This document shows positions 26,809-35,932 of a DNA stretch of 64,000 nt, one piece after another. The DNA is from Niastella sp. OAS944 (lineage in GTDB: Bacteria > Bacteroidota > Bacteroidia > Chitinophagales > Chitinophagaceae). Both the position numbers and the translations under genes were made by a program. Every line of letters begins with the position of its first letter. The first letter of the stretch is position 1. The notes under the pieces were generated by a model. The model was not told where the DNA came from. It saw only the letters and a program-made list of their open reading frames with translations, and made no database searches. The DNA is taken from positions 62,001-126,000 of the forward strand of contig JANUBW010000005.1 in assembly GCA_024809215.1 (NCBI GenBank), in the 5' to 3' direction.

Positions 26809-28968
26809 TTAATATTGATAAGAATTAGCTACTGTGGCATTTAGGCCGCCATTTCCTTTGGCGCCGTAACAGGTGGCCCCGGCTGTTGGATTGCCGCCGC
26901 TGCCACCAGAACCGGGCGTACCCGATTTGCCTGCATAGAATATGATCTTATTGGAGAATGTTGAATTACCTACGAGCGCCACGCCAATAGAGGGGCCGCC
27001 ATTACCTCCTGCGCCACCACCGCTGGCGCCGCCCGCCCCACCCGGGCCACCGGAACCGCCCTGACCGCCGGTATTATTACAAACGTTATTGCCTGCCTGG
27101 GCGCTGCCCCCTGCCCCGCCGGTGCCGCCACTATTGCCGGCGGCGCCTGTTCCGCCATCACCTCCCATGCCGTTGGTTATTTTTACGGTACTGTCTGCAG
27201 CCAGGGTAGCATTAATAAGCACTACGCCAAAGGACGCGCCGCCCATATTGGCGCCCTGCCCCCCTGCAGCCCCGCAACCACCGGCGCCGCCACCACCGCC
27301 TGCGGTGCCATTGTAGGTTTCTTCCCCACAAAAACAACCGCAATAAGCGCAATAGCCGCCACAACCGCCACCACCACCGCCGCCGCCATTACCTCCGCCT
27401 GTGCCGTTGCCACCGGTAACGGTTGTCCACTGCTGATTGGTAAATGTGCCGGTAGTATTACTGTTGGGGTTGGCCGCGTTGCTGCCACAGGCCCCAGCCG
27501 TGCCCGTAGTACCTGTTGCGGTTGTAGATGGGCGTTCTTTGCTGCCGCAGAAGTAAAAGACGCCTGCGGCCGCTGTAGAGCCTGCTGCCGATACGCCCGT
27601 GGAACCGGGCTGGCCGCTACCGCCATTGTACCAGCAAACCTGTATGCTTTGCTCACACCGCACCTTAGCCCATAAATATTTACAATCGGCTTTGGTAAAG
27701 TAAGAACTGTTGCCGCCCACCCCCCCGGTATTGTTAGAGCAGGCGGATGTACCGCCGCCCCCGCCTTTACCATTGCTGCCATCGCCGCCTTTATTACCAT
27801 TACCGCCTGGCCCTGGCGCGTTGGGACTGCTACCCAAACCACCTTTAAACGAATTGATGTTGGTGTTTGACAGGGTTACTGTGCTGTTGCCCTGCGCCAA
27901 CAGCACAATGCTGGCCGTATTTTGTTGTGTTGTAGTACTGCCATTCAATATAAAATTGCTGATGTTCACTGCTCCGCCTGTAGCAATGATGGCCGGCAAA
28001 CCGCCGGGCGGCGCTAACAGCGCTGACTGATAAGTGGTAGCCTGACCATTATAAAAACCGCCCACCAGGTTAATGCCTTTCAACGACACAGATGTACTGA
28101 GGGGATATTCACCATAGTCTACCGCAATGGTACAGGCATTGGCGCCGCAATTGGTTACCGCCTGCGCGATTGTTTTACATGGACTGTTTGCGCCACCACA
28201 GCTGCCATTATCAGTGCCCGTGGTAGATACATGCAAGGTGTCTCCTGCGGCCAGTACCTCCTTCGGCATCGCTTTCGTAGTATCTCTTTTACAATCTCCT
28301 TTACCACTGGCCGTAACCAGTGTAGATTGTGTAGCGTCGGATGGTTTCTTTATATCAGTAATTGTTAAGCGGGCCGTTTTGGCTGCCTGCGATACAGGTT
28401 GTTGTAAACAGGGCGGTAGTTGGGCGTCTTTCAGGTTCAGGACATATATATGAGATAAGAATTCACAACCCAGTTTAGCTCCTTTAAAAATGGCGGGACT
28501 ACTATTATACACTTTTAGTTCGGGTCCCATACGCACAGTAGTAAGATCGGCTCCGGTGAAATTGGCGCCACTAAGGTTGGCATAATAGAATGTGGCATTC
28601 TTACAATTGGTATTACTGTAATCGGCGCCGGTACAATTAGCCAAGGAAAAATTAACCGGTCCTTTGGCGGATACTTCGGCTTTTGCGTTGGTGAATTTTG
28701 CCCCAATAAGGCTTGCGTTACTGAAGTTGGCGCCATCTAGGCGGGCATTGGTAAAATCGGCACTGTCTAAAGTAGCGCCGTTAAAATTTACATTGGTGAG
28801 GTCCTGCCCGGCAAAGCTTTTACCTGCCAGGTAGCAGAAAGGACAATCATTACTGGTTTGGGCATGGCCGGCTGCGTTTAACAACAACAGTACAAACAAC
28901 AACAGGCCGGCAAATAAATAACCTGTTCTATTGATGTAGTGTTTGGCTTTTTTTGTTTTTGCGCACAT
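26809..28968 (-). CDS. exported pentapeptide-repeat / beta-helix / glycine-rich protein
   Basis: The protein has 719 residues. A signal peptide or anchor (LFAGLLLFVLLLLNAAGHAQ) is followed by pentapeptide repeats at about 45-155 (ANFSNASLIGAKFTNA), which form a right-handed quadrilateral helix. At about 250-375 is a DUF1565-like parallel beta-helix region (HVSTTGTDNGSCGGANSPCKTIAQAV), then over 300 residues of glycine-rich repeats with scattered cysteines and triplets such as GGAGG. The glycine-rich part makes the DNA locally GC-rich. The start overlaps the end of the upstream gene by 41 bases, suggesting translational coupling. It is probably a surface or extracellular structural protein; the function is unknown. 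Confidence 0.8.
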   Translation of the reverse strand: MCAKTKKAKHYINRTGYLFAGLLLFVLLLLNAAGHAQTSNDCPFCYLAGKSFAGQDLTNVNFNGATLDSADFTNARLDGANFSNASLIGAKFTNAKAEVSAKGPVNFSLANCTGADYSNTNCKNATFYYANLSGANFTGADLTTVRMGPELKVYNSSPAIFKGAKLGCEFLSHIYVLNLKDAQLPPCLQQPVSQAAKTARLTITDIKKPSDATQSTLVTASGKGDCKRDTTKAMPKEVLAAGDTLHVSTTGTDNGSCGGANSPCKTIAQAVTNCGANACTIAVDYGEYPLSTSVSLKGINLVGGFYNGQATTYQSALLAPPGGLPAIIATGGAVNISNFILNGSTTTQQNTASIVLLAQGNSTVTLSNTNINSFKGGLGSSPNAPGPGGNGNKGGDGSNGKGGGGGTSACSNNTGGVGGNSSYFTKADCKYLWAKVRCEQSIQVCWYNGGSGQPGSTGVSAAGSTAAAGVFYFCGSKERPSTTATGTTGTAGACGSNAANPNSNTTGTFTNQQWTTVTGGNGTGGGNGGGGGGGGCGGYCAYCGCFCGEETYNGTAGGGGGAGGCGAAGGQGANMGGASFGVVLINATLAADSTVKITNGMGGDGGTGAAGNSGGTGGAGGSAQAGNNVCNNTGGQGGSGGPGGAGGASGGGAGGNGGPSIGVALVGNSTFSNKIIFYAGKSGTPGSGGSGGNPTAGATCYGAKGNGGLNATVANSYQY

Positions 28969-31243
28969 GGGGGATGTTTTTAATGGTTTTATTTGTGGTA
29001 GAAAATGTTGTACTACAACCGGGTAAATTATTCACCCCGCACAGGGTATGACTAAGAAAATCTTTTTCCTGCTGGTTATTATCGAGCCCCAGCGTGTTGC
29101 ATTGAAAAGGCAGGTTACAGGCCAGGTTCATGTATAAAAGATTTCCATTTCCGCTGTTATAGATACCGGCAATATTGCCGATGGTTTTAAGGGAATTGTT
29201 TTGCAGGTAAATGGTACTGGCATTGCTGAGGCCCGAGAGATCGCCTACGTTTGTTAACTTATTATAAGAAAGATCGACATAGTTAAGCGCCGTTTGAATG
29301 GAAATATCCATTTGCGACAGGTTGTTGTATGAGAGATCGAGGTAGTTTACATAACTATCGGCATCCAGTAGTACAGAGGTGATCGCGTTGTCCGATGCAT
29401 CGAGGTAATTGAGCCCCGGCACGCCCTGTAAATTCAGCATCACCAGTTTGTTTTCGCTTACTTTTAGTTTATTGAGGGAATGCAATTGTGCAAAGAAGGT
29501 GCCATCGGTTAATTTGTTACACGAAAGGTCGAGCGACTTAAGCGAGGTAAAGTTTTGAAGCCCGCTGAGGTTGCTGATGCCCATGCACGGGCAACTTAGC
29601 GATGGCACCTGCGCTGCAATATTTTTGGTGATCACCTTACTGTTATCGCCGCCAAATAACTGATTCACCAAACAAGACTGCAGATTGGGATCGGCAAAGG
29701 TGATCATGCCGGTAGTATCGCTGCCGCCGCAATTGGGTTTAAACCAAACAATTTGGGTTACGTGCTGTGGGTTACAATTGGCAGTGCGCCAGCCGGGCAC
29801 TACCCATTGCAGTCCATGGCAGGTATCGAGGTCGCCATTGGGGCAGGTTACTTTATTCTTTAACCGAGGCAAAATGGTAGCCCCATATCCTTTCTGGTTA
29901 ATGGCTATTATTCCGCAATAACTTCCATCGAGGGTTTTGCAACAGGAGTCGGCCACCGGCATTACCGCATCAGAGAAGTTGGCCTGGGTAATGGTTGCAT
30001 TGGAGAAATCGGCCCCGCCCAATTGTGTACAGGAAAAATCGACCCCTGCCCCGCCATTAGGTGGTGTTTTCATCAATGCGGAAACAAAACTGGCATTCTG
30101 CAAAATGGCGCCGGTAAAAAATACACCTTCCAGTGTGCTTTGTTGAAAAACAGCGCCCGGCATAATGGCATAGCTGAAATTGGTGCTCATTAGCGTTAGG
30201 TTGCTGAAATTGCCATTAACGATATACGCATTTGATAAATTAACGCCATTGAGTTGTGCCGAACTGAACGAAGCGTAATTTAAGTTGGCGCCGGAAAAAT
30301 TGGCCACATTATAGGCGGTGTCTGATTGAAAATTGGCAGAATTGAATACACAACTGTCGGCGGTTACACCTAACAGCGTTGTACCGCGCATATTGGCAAA
30401 AGTGAAATTGCTTCGGTGCAGGGTTGCATTGTTCAGCACGGCACCCGAAAGATCAGCTATCTTGCCCGTATTGGCGGCGTTGTAAAAGTTTACGCCGGTC
30501 ATTTGGGTAAAGTTTAGTTTGGCATTTACCATTTTTACCTGGTCCATGGTACTGCTGTCCATGTGCGCATAATTAAGTGTGGCGCCGGTAAAGTCGGCTC
30601 CCGTCATTACACATTGCCTGAAATCGAAATTGGAGAAGTTCATACCCTGCAAAATGGCGCCGCTGATATTCTTTCCTTTAAAGCTGAAGTTTTGAGAGTT
30701 GAGCCCTGAAATGCGGCAATTACTAAGATCGGTATACGACCAGTAAGCTGCCGGCCAGTTATTGATGGGGAAATGATTAAAATCGGTAGTGGTATTTTTA
30801 AATTTTGTTCGAATGTTATCACTGGAAAGCTGAATGGTCATTAGCGGACCAAAATTGGTCGACAATAAACTGGCGTTCGACAGATCGGTGGCTTTAAAAA
30901 CGGCGAACTGAAGATTGGCGCTGTCCATTTGTGTATTTTGAAAACAGGTATGGTCAAGTAGTGCGCCGCTTAGATCGGTTATGCCTTTTGCCGACCGGCG
31001 CATATTGGCGCCGGAAAAATTGGCATTGGTTAAATTTACATTTTGAAATTGAGCACCGCTAAGGATTGCACCGGTAAAGTTTGCACCCACCAGTGCGTTA
31101 GCCGGCAATGTAGTAAAATTATAATCTGTAAGGTTTTGACCTGCATAGTTAGGGCCGCCGCCATTGGACGGGCACATTTGGGAATATGCGCAGGCATGAA
31201 AGATCATGACAATAGCGCACATCCCAATGAATCGTTTGATCAT
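28928..31243 (-). CDS. exported pentapeptide-repeat and leucine-rich-repeat protein
   Basis: The protein has 771 residues and a signal peptide (IGMCAIVMIFHACAYSQ). Residues about 30-410 are pentapeptide repeats (GANFTGAILSGAQFQNVNL). A Cys-containing linker follows, then leucine-rich repeats at about 540-700 (LKSLDLSCNKLT, LNYLDASDNAIT), with a basic tail. Both repeat types form elongated solenoids, so this is probably a binding or scaffold protein outside the cytoplasm. It is the first gene of the operon and has an AGGAG ribosome-binding site just before its ATG, which is uncommon in this window. The 285-base gap upstream shows no other clear feature. Confidence 0.82.
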   Translation of the reverse strand: MIKRFIGMCAIVMIFHACAYSQMCPSNGGGPNYAGQNLTDYNFTTLPANALVGANFTGAILSGAQFQNVNLTNANFSGANMRRSAKGITDLSGALLDHTCFQNTQMDSANLQFAVFKATDLSNASLLSTNFGPLMTIQLSSDNIRTKFKNTTTDFNHFPINNWPAAYWSYTDLSNCRISGLNSQNFSFKGKNISGAILQGMNFSNFDFRQCVMTGADFTGATLNYAHMDSSTMDQVKMVNAKLNFTQMTGVNFYNAANTGKIADLSGAVLNNATLHRSNFTFANMRGTTLLGVTADSCVFNSANFQSDTAYNVANFSGANLNYASFSSAQLNGVNLSNAYIVNGNFSNLTLMSTNFSYAIMPGAVFQQSTLEGVFFTGAILQNASFVSALMKTPPNGGAGVDFSCTQLGGADFSNATITQANFSDAVMPVADSCCKTLDGSYCGIIAINQKGYGATILPRLKNKVTCPNGDLDTCHGLQWVVPGWRTANCNPQHVTQIVWFKPNCGGSDTTGMITFADPNLQSCLVNQLFGGDNSKVITKNIAAQVPSLSCPCMGISNLSGLQNFTSLKSLDLSCNKLTDGTFFAQLHSLNKLKVSENKLVMLNLQGVPGLNYLDASDNAITSVLLDADSYVNYLDLSYNNLSQMDISIQTALNYVDLSYNKLTNVGDLSGLSNASTIYLQNNSLKTIGNIAGIYNSGNGNLLYMNLACNLPFQCNTLGLDNNQQEKDFLSHTLCGVNNLPGCSTTFSTTNKTIKNIPHVRKNKKSQTLHQ

Positions 31244-31528
31244 TGGTCTCCTATTTAAAAGTTTCGCAAGAATTAAAAAAATGCTACTAACCGGGGTGTA
31301 ACGGTTTTTTGTTGCAGATATAACTGCCTTACAAATTGATCTTTAACAGGTAATAACAGGGGTGGTAAGCAAGCTGATCAGTGCAGGTGGTTCAACTGAT
31401 GGGCCAAAATTATTGCTTTTCGTATAACCCTTTATGCGTACAACTACCTGTTTTTATAAACACGCCTTCTTACGGTGTTGATTAAGGTAAAAAGGTGTTT
31501 TTCACGGTGCAGCTTGTACTTATGTTGG

Positions 31529-32062
31529 TCAATCTGATTTATTTGTTTTTTTATCTTTTGATGTTAATCCCTGCTTCGCATGAATTTCCTTTATCTTATT
31601 CCACTTACCTAATCTTATATATTCCAGGTTCTGGTGTACTTTATCTATGTCTTCTTGTTTGTAATTAAATATCTTACAAAATTCGTCTACCGTAATATCT
31701 GCACGTTCTTTTAACTGCAGCGTATCGTGTACTAGTTTTTTTGCCCGTTCCACAGTTTTATAGTGATAGCCAAGTGCAAGGGCCAGCTCTTTTGTACTCA
31801 CATGTATAAAGTATGGCGGCAGTCTGCTACACATTTTTTCGCCACGCGGATCGGGCGGATTATTTGCCCAGAACATAAGAACGCTATACTCAATAATAAA
31901 CTCCGTTACAGGATGATCGAGGTTAAGGCCGTTTATGATGTCCTCGTTTCCCGTAGGCGGCAGCTTTGCCGTTTCCGGAACTATTTCTCTCAACTCCGCC
32001 ATTCGAATATGGATCTTTTCCAGTGAGTATTCTATGTCTTTCGACCTGCTGCAATAATACAT
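31529..32062 (-). CDS. HTH-containing hypothetical regulator
   Basis: The frame opens at a GTG at 32110, but a near-consensus TAGCTTTA element at 32082-32089 lies downstream of it, so ATG 32062 is preferred (about 177 residues). The middle contains a helix-turn-helix-like segment, STKELALALGYHYKTVERAKKLVHDTL. The C-terminus is helical and very basic (SKDKKTNKSD). It is probably a DNA-binding protein. It lies upstream of the pentapeptide operon on the same strand and next to the CAAYG repeat block, so either could be its target. No named family is recognised. Confidence 0.65.
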   Translation of the reverse strand: MYYCSRSKDIEYSLEKIHIRMAELREIVPETAKLPPTGNEDIINGLNLDHPVTEFIIEYSVLMFWANNPPDPRGEKMCSRLPPYFIHVSTKELALALGYHYKTVERAKKLVHDTLQLKERADITVDEFCKIFNYKQEDIDKVHQNLEYIRLGKWNKIKEIHAKQGLTSKDKKTNKSD

Positions 32063-32379
32063 GGTTATATGGTTTGTGGTATTTAAAGCTACGTTCTGCG
32101 TTGCTACCACATCAGGCTACCAGGAAGTTGTTGTGAGATAAAACAGGAACAGGTATAACTTGAAAGGATGTATGAATTTATAATTATTTTCAATATCCGC
32201 AATGAAAGTGTCTATTGCTTTCTTTATTTGCATCATGTGTGTGTTACATCATGACGCAGCTTCGCTGCTCTGTTTTATTGCAAACCAGCCCTGGCGCGTT
32301 GTTTTGTAACAATGAAGCATAAGTTGCTGTTTTTTCGTCATTGGAAGCTTACTTTGATACGTATCTCCGTTGCAATAAG

Positions 32380-32695
32380 TCATATGTAGCTTACTATGCT
32401 CCGTAAGTAAGCTGCAATGCAGCATTGCTGTACTGCAATGACCATTGCAAGCCAACAATGCACTATTGCAACGCAACAATGGCCCGTTGCAACTCAACAA
32501 TGGACCATTGCAGCTTGCAATTGGCTCGCAAATCACTTACAACGACTGTTATCTCACTACAATAATCAATTGCAAGTGGCTTTGATGTCATTGTAAGCTT
32601 GCAATTGCCCAATTACACGAAGCAACGCGCCGGAGTTGCGTAGCAATGCTCCGTTGTAACGTAGCAATGGTCCATTGTAATGAAGCAACGCCGAA
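32380..32695. repeat. non-coding block of degenerate CAAYG dyad repeats
   Basis: Within the roughly 1-kb gene-free stretch 32063-33099, about a dozen short units of the form CAAYG-N4-RTTGYAA occur one after another, joined by four- or five-base linkers such as CGTAG, CTCAA and CGCAA. In the best part the period is 24 bases (32440-32515). Many units are small palindromes, for example CAATGGACCATTG near 32498. A translated frame across it reads as a periodic CNGPLLS pattern and is not a real gene. Nothing similar was seen elsewhere in the window. Confidence 0.7.
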
Positions 32696-32702
32696 ATTGA
32701 AA

Positions 32703-32716
32703 ATACCAATCGGTAT
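32703..32716. promoter_or_regulatory. dyad ATACC-AATC-GGTAT
   Basis: A perfect five-base inverted repeat with a four-base spacer lies directly after the CAAYG block and about 380 bases before the FN3-like gene. The form suits a TetR- or MarR-type operator. The rest of 32720-33099 holds no gene; a TTTG near 32931 may belong to a promoter. Confidence 0.3.
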
Positions 32717-33099
32717 ATTTCTGTTCAGTATTTGCTAAATCATTTTCGGATACTGATAAATGTCAATAGCAGTTCTTTCTTGTAAGAATACAATGAATCG
32801 GATCAAGATAACTATCCGTGTTTTTCGTACCGCCATTCGTTCAACTATATACATGGTTCTATTTAAAATTATGGACAAATTGGACAAAAAGGAACATTGC
32901 TTGGAGCGAGTATGGTTCTACCCCACCTTTGTATGGAACAAACGAACAGCAATGGGCAACCGGACGAATGTAAGGATCCGCACTTGAATGGTTAAACAAT
33001 GCACTCGTTTGCTTCTCACCTTTATTGGCCAATAAAAGTGTAACAGGTACCTATTAGTAGCAGGTATTTTAATTATTAACAAACTAAAATTTAAACAAA

Positions 33100-33711
33100 A
33101 TGGAATCTATAATTTTAAAAACTTACAAACGTGATCGTGACACCGAACTGTCATCGACCGTTACGCACATCGACAAAGAAATGACAGACAATGAAAGTTT
33201 TCCCGATCCACCTCCGGTGCTGGATTTAATAAGAAAATTGTTGCCTGTTTATATTGGCGCAGTGGCTGACGCCAAAACCCGCGAGAAAGTAGCTATTTCA
33301 CGTAAAAAAGACCTGAAGGCGCAAATGATAGGTTATTTAAATGAATTAGCTGCTTATGTAACCAGTAAATGTAATGGCGACCGTACCATGTTATTATCAA
33401 GCGGTTTTGCCATCTCTGGTGAAAAAGGTGAAGGCCACATGCCGGCCATTGGTCAACTGGATGTAACGTTAGGCCCTCCGGGTATTGTAACCACCCAGGT
33501 TAAACGGGTAAGAGGTACAAGGGCTTATGTACACCAGTATACCACTGAGCCGCCTACGTCGGAGACCACGTGGTACAGCGAAACAACTCCGCAACCGGAC
33601 TTTACATTCAGCGGTCTTGCTTCGGGTAAAACGTACTGGTTACGGGTAGCTGCAATGAGTAAGGGCGGAAATATGGTGTACTCGCCAATTAAGTCCTGCA
33701 TCATTCAGTGA
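33100..33711 (+). CDS. small FN3-like domain protein
   Basis: This 203-residue protein has no signal peptide. The N-terminal half is helical (DLIRKLLPVYIGAVADAKTREKVAISRKKDLKAQMIGYLNELAAYV). The C-terminal 90 residues look like a fibronectin type III domain: PGIVTTQVKRVRGTRAYVHQYTT, then FTFSGLASGKTYWLRVAAMSKGG with the typical Tyr-Trp core. Proteins of this build occur in Bacteroidota without a defined role. It is transcribed alone and ends 31 bases before a terminator. Confidence 0.75.
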   Translation: MESIILKTYKRDRDTELSSTVTHIDKEMTDNESFPDPPPVLDLIRKLLPVYIGAVADAKTREKVAISRKKDLKAQMIGYLNELAAYVTSKCNGDRTMLLSSGFAISGEKGEGHMPAIGQLDVTLGPPGIVTTQVKRVRGTRAYVHQYTTEPPTSETTWYSETTPQPDFTFSGLASGKTYWLRVAAMSKGGNMVYSPIKSCIIQ

Positions 33712-33742
33712 TCATTAGTAAACAATGATTCATTAACAAAAC

Positions 33743-33770
33743 AAGGCCTCCCACGCCGGGAGGCCTTTTA
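33743..33770. terminator. terminator with GGCCTCCC stem (copy 1)
   Basis: AAGGCCTCCC and its complement enclose ACGCC and are followed by TTTTA. It lies between convergent genes ending at 33711 and 33799. An almost identical stem is found at 42541-42570. Confidence 0.85.
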
Positions 33771-33798
33771 CATATTTTAATCCTTTTACAATAAACTT

Positions 33799-35112
33799 TT
33801 AAGGCAATGTAGTTAAGTCAACCGTCGGTTGCACACCCATTGCCGGTCTGTTAAACACCGCACCTTCTGATACATAGTCGGCAAAAAAGCCGCCATTCTG
33901 CAAATAGAATTTACCATTATCCAAACCGCCTTTAAAATCCATACGCTGCTGGTTGTCGCCGGTTGCATCAACTGTGAACGAACCACTGGTGCGTTCAGAC
34001 CATACACCGGCACTACTGCGAACCCACTGATTATTATACAATACCTTGCGACCCAGGTAGCCCTGGTTGGGATTGAAATTTTCAAGGAATGAGTGCAAGC
34101 CGGTTAGGTAGGTGTTGGTGTTAGGCCGCTTCCATGTGGCGATAAAACGCCAGGCGCTGGTTTCGGGTGTATAGATCCAGGACGAGAAAAGCGTGCTGCC
34201 ATTACCGTCTGGTTTGCCCTGGGTCAGGAATTTATAGGTGGTGCCGGCCGCCCAGTTAAACACCAGGTAACTTTGGCCGCCCGTACCTTCGCCGCCAAAC
34301 GCATTGTCTACTACGTTAGGTCCTTTTCTTACAAGTGTGGTTTTGCCGGTTGCAGGATCCCAAATTGAAAACAATACCCGGCGCTCGGTAGAAGAATTCA
34401 CCTGTATACCAAAATAACCACCCGAAAACCCATTAGCCATAAAATAAGATCCGATCTTGTCTTCCCCGGCCGGAATGGTCATTTCATTATAGAACCATTC
34501 TGTATTGGCCGGTGAACCATAATTCAAATGCACACTTGGTCCGCGGCGCGACCAGTAATAATTAGCCGCATCGTTGGCATACACCACGTTCGACGCGGTG
34601 GCGGTACCACTGATAAGCAGGTCGTACACATCGGCAAAATAACTGCCGCTTTTAGTGAGCCCCTGAAAATCTACCTTCACATAACCAGGCGTGCTTATGT
34701 TTACTGTTCCCACGGTATATACCGTTTGGGCACTTCCCGATAAATTCACCGTAAACAGCGTGCCGTTAACAGTAACCCGTATAGAACTGGTGCCCGACGG
34801 CAATACACTCGCCCGCATTTTTACCGTAAGCGTTCCGGTTAGTGCCAGCCTGAAATAAGCGCTGAATTTGCTGTTGGCATTCGTCCAGTTTGCGAGCGTA
34901 GTGGAGGTAACCGTTTCCGAAGAACCTGAAGCCAGCGTGGTAACGTATGCGTTACCGCCCATGGAAATGGTATATTCCGAAGCAGGCGGCACCGCTTCAA
35001 CGGTGGCCGTACGCTCCTCTGCTGCGGCATCAGCAGGTTGCGTGTGTTTACTGCAAAAAGAAAAAAACATACAGAGCCAGAATGTGATCATACATAAATG
35101 GTTTTGCTTCAT
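33799..35112 (-). CDS. DUF3472 lipoprotein with N-terminal DUF5077-like domain
   Basis: The 437-residue protein has a lipoprotein signal (lipobox FSFC, then SKHTQ). Residues about 48-170 match the DUF5077 pattern (ISMGGNAYVTTL, then LANWTNANSKFSAYFRLALTGTLTVKM). Residues about 180-330 match DUF3472 (ANYYWSRRGPSVHLNY, SYFMANGFSGGYFGIQVNS, VLFSIWDP). Both are thought to be carbohydrate-related beta-sandwich domains; their activity is not known. The likely location is the outer-membrane surface. It is monocistronic and divergent from the ECF sigma gene. Confidence 0.85.
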   Translation of the reverse strand: MKQNHLCMITFWLCMFFSFCSKHTQPADAAAEERTATVEAVPPASEYTISMGGNAYVTTLASGSSETVTSTTLANWTNANSKFSAYFRLALTGTLTVKMRASVLPSGTSSIRVTVNGTLFTVNLSGSAQTVYTVGTVNISTPGYVKVDFQGLTKSGSYFADVYDLLISGTATASNVVYANDAANYYWSRRGPSVHLNYGSPANTEWFYNEMTIPAGEDKIGSYFMANGFSGGYFGIQVNSSTERRVLFSIWDPATGKTTLVRKGPNVVDNAFGGEGTGGQSYLVFNWAAGTTYKFLTQGKPDGNGSTLFSSWIYTPETSAWRFIATWKRPNTNTYLTGLHSFLENFNPNQGYLGRKVLYNNQWVRSSAGVWSERTSGSFTVDATGDNQQRMDFKGGLDNGKFYLQNGGFFADYVSEGAVFNRPAMGVQPTVDLTTLP

Positions 35113-35269
35113 AAGTGATAGTTTGAAGGTTAATGATGATTTTGAACATTGTCCGACGAACTATCAATACAGGGGTAAATTAATTTATGCCGAATCAATA
35201 AATCTACACAATCGATTGCACGATTTATCTGCATAAAATTTGCTTATTTTTATCTAGTTACTACTGCTT

Positions 35270-35860
35270 ATGACGCTGCTCACTTATACCGACGACGTAC
35301 TGCTCAAAAGAATGAGCAATGACGACCAGGAGGCATTTTCCCTTCTTTACCGTCGTTACTGGGAAGATCTGTTTATAACAGCCGTGAAAGCATTGCGCGG
35401 TCAACAGGAAGCAGAAGATGTGGTGCAGGATGTTTTTCTTTCCATTTGGAAACGCCGCAAAGAGCTTCACATTGAAGGAACATTAGATGCCTATTTACAG
35501 GTAAGTGTTCGATACAAAGCCATACATTATATTGAAAAGAATATTACCCGCCGCGATTACCTCGCCATGCTTACCGATGCGGCTGAAAATAATTTACCGG
35601 CTTCTATAGAAATAAAACTGCAGCTAAAAGAAGTTCAGCAAACTATTTATAATACGGTGGCCCAAATGCCGCCTAAAATGCAGGAAGTATACCGCCTCAG
35701 CCGGCAGCAACATCTTACCCATAAAGAAATAGCCCGCCAGCTGGGTATTTCGGTTGAAACGGTGAAGAAACATATTCAGCATGCCATGCAATTGATAAAG
35801 ACCGCACTTGGCGCTCATTCGGCTACCATTCACGTAGCTTTGTTATACCTGCTGTTCTAA
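35270..35860 (+). CDS. ECF RNA polymerase sigma-70 factor (FecI-like)
   Basis: The 196-residue protein contains sigma region 2 (LYRRYWEDLFITAVKALRGQQEAEDVVQDVFLSIWKRR) and region 4 (MPPKMQEVYRLSRQQHLTHKEIARQLGISVETVKKHIQHA), as in Bacteroidota ECF factors that control Sus-like operons. The C-terminal hydrophobic tail is also usual. It starts a locus sigma - FecR - SusC - SusD - F5/8C lipoprotein. The expected scheme is that ligand binding by the SusC receptor releases this sigma factor through the FecR protein and induces the operon. Confidence 0.93.
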   Translation: MTLLTYTDDVLLKRMSNDDQEAFSLLYRRYWEDLFITAVKALRGQQEAEDVVQDVFLSIWKRRKELHIEGTLDAYLQVSVRYKAIHYIEKNITRRDYLAMLTDAAENNLPASIEIKLQLKEVQQTIYNTVAQMPPKMQEVYRLSRQQHLTHKEIARQLGISVETVKKHIQHAMQLIKTALGAHSATIHVALLYLLF

Positions 35861-35932
35861 AAAAAATATTTTCAATTCTTTTACCCCTGTCGTTTCCTGA
35901 CAGCGGACTCTTGGGTATAACAATACCAAGCC

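Noticed and set aside
27222..27842. Long antisense frames opposite the glycine-rich region
   Set aside because: They arise from GC-rich glycine codons read in other frames, with Ala/Pro/Val-rich composition and no start signals.
32249..32536. 95-residue frame with periodic CNGPLLS residues
   Set aside because: The periodicity is a by-product of the 24-base repeat; the sequence is low complexity and has no plausible initiation site.
32380..32695. Possible CRISPR array
   Set aside because: Units are too short and degenerate, there are no uniform spacers and no cas genes in the window.
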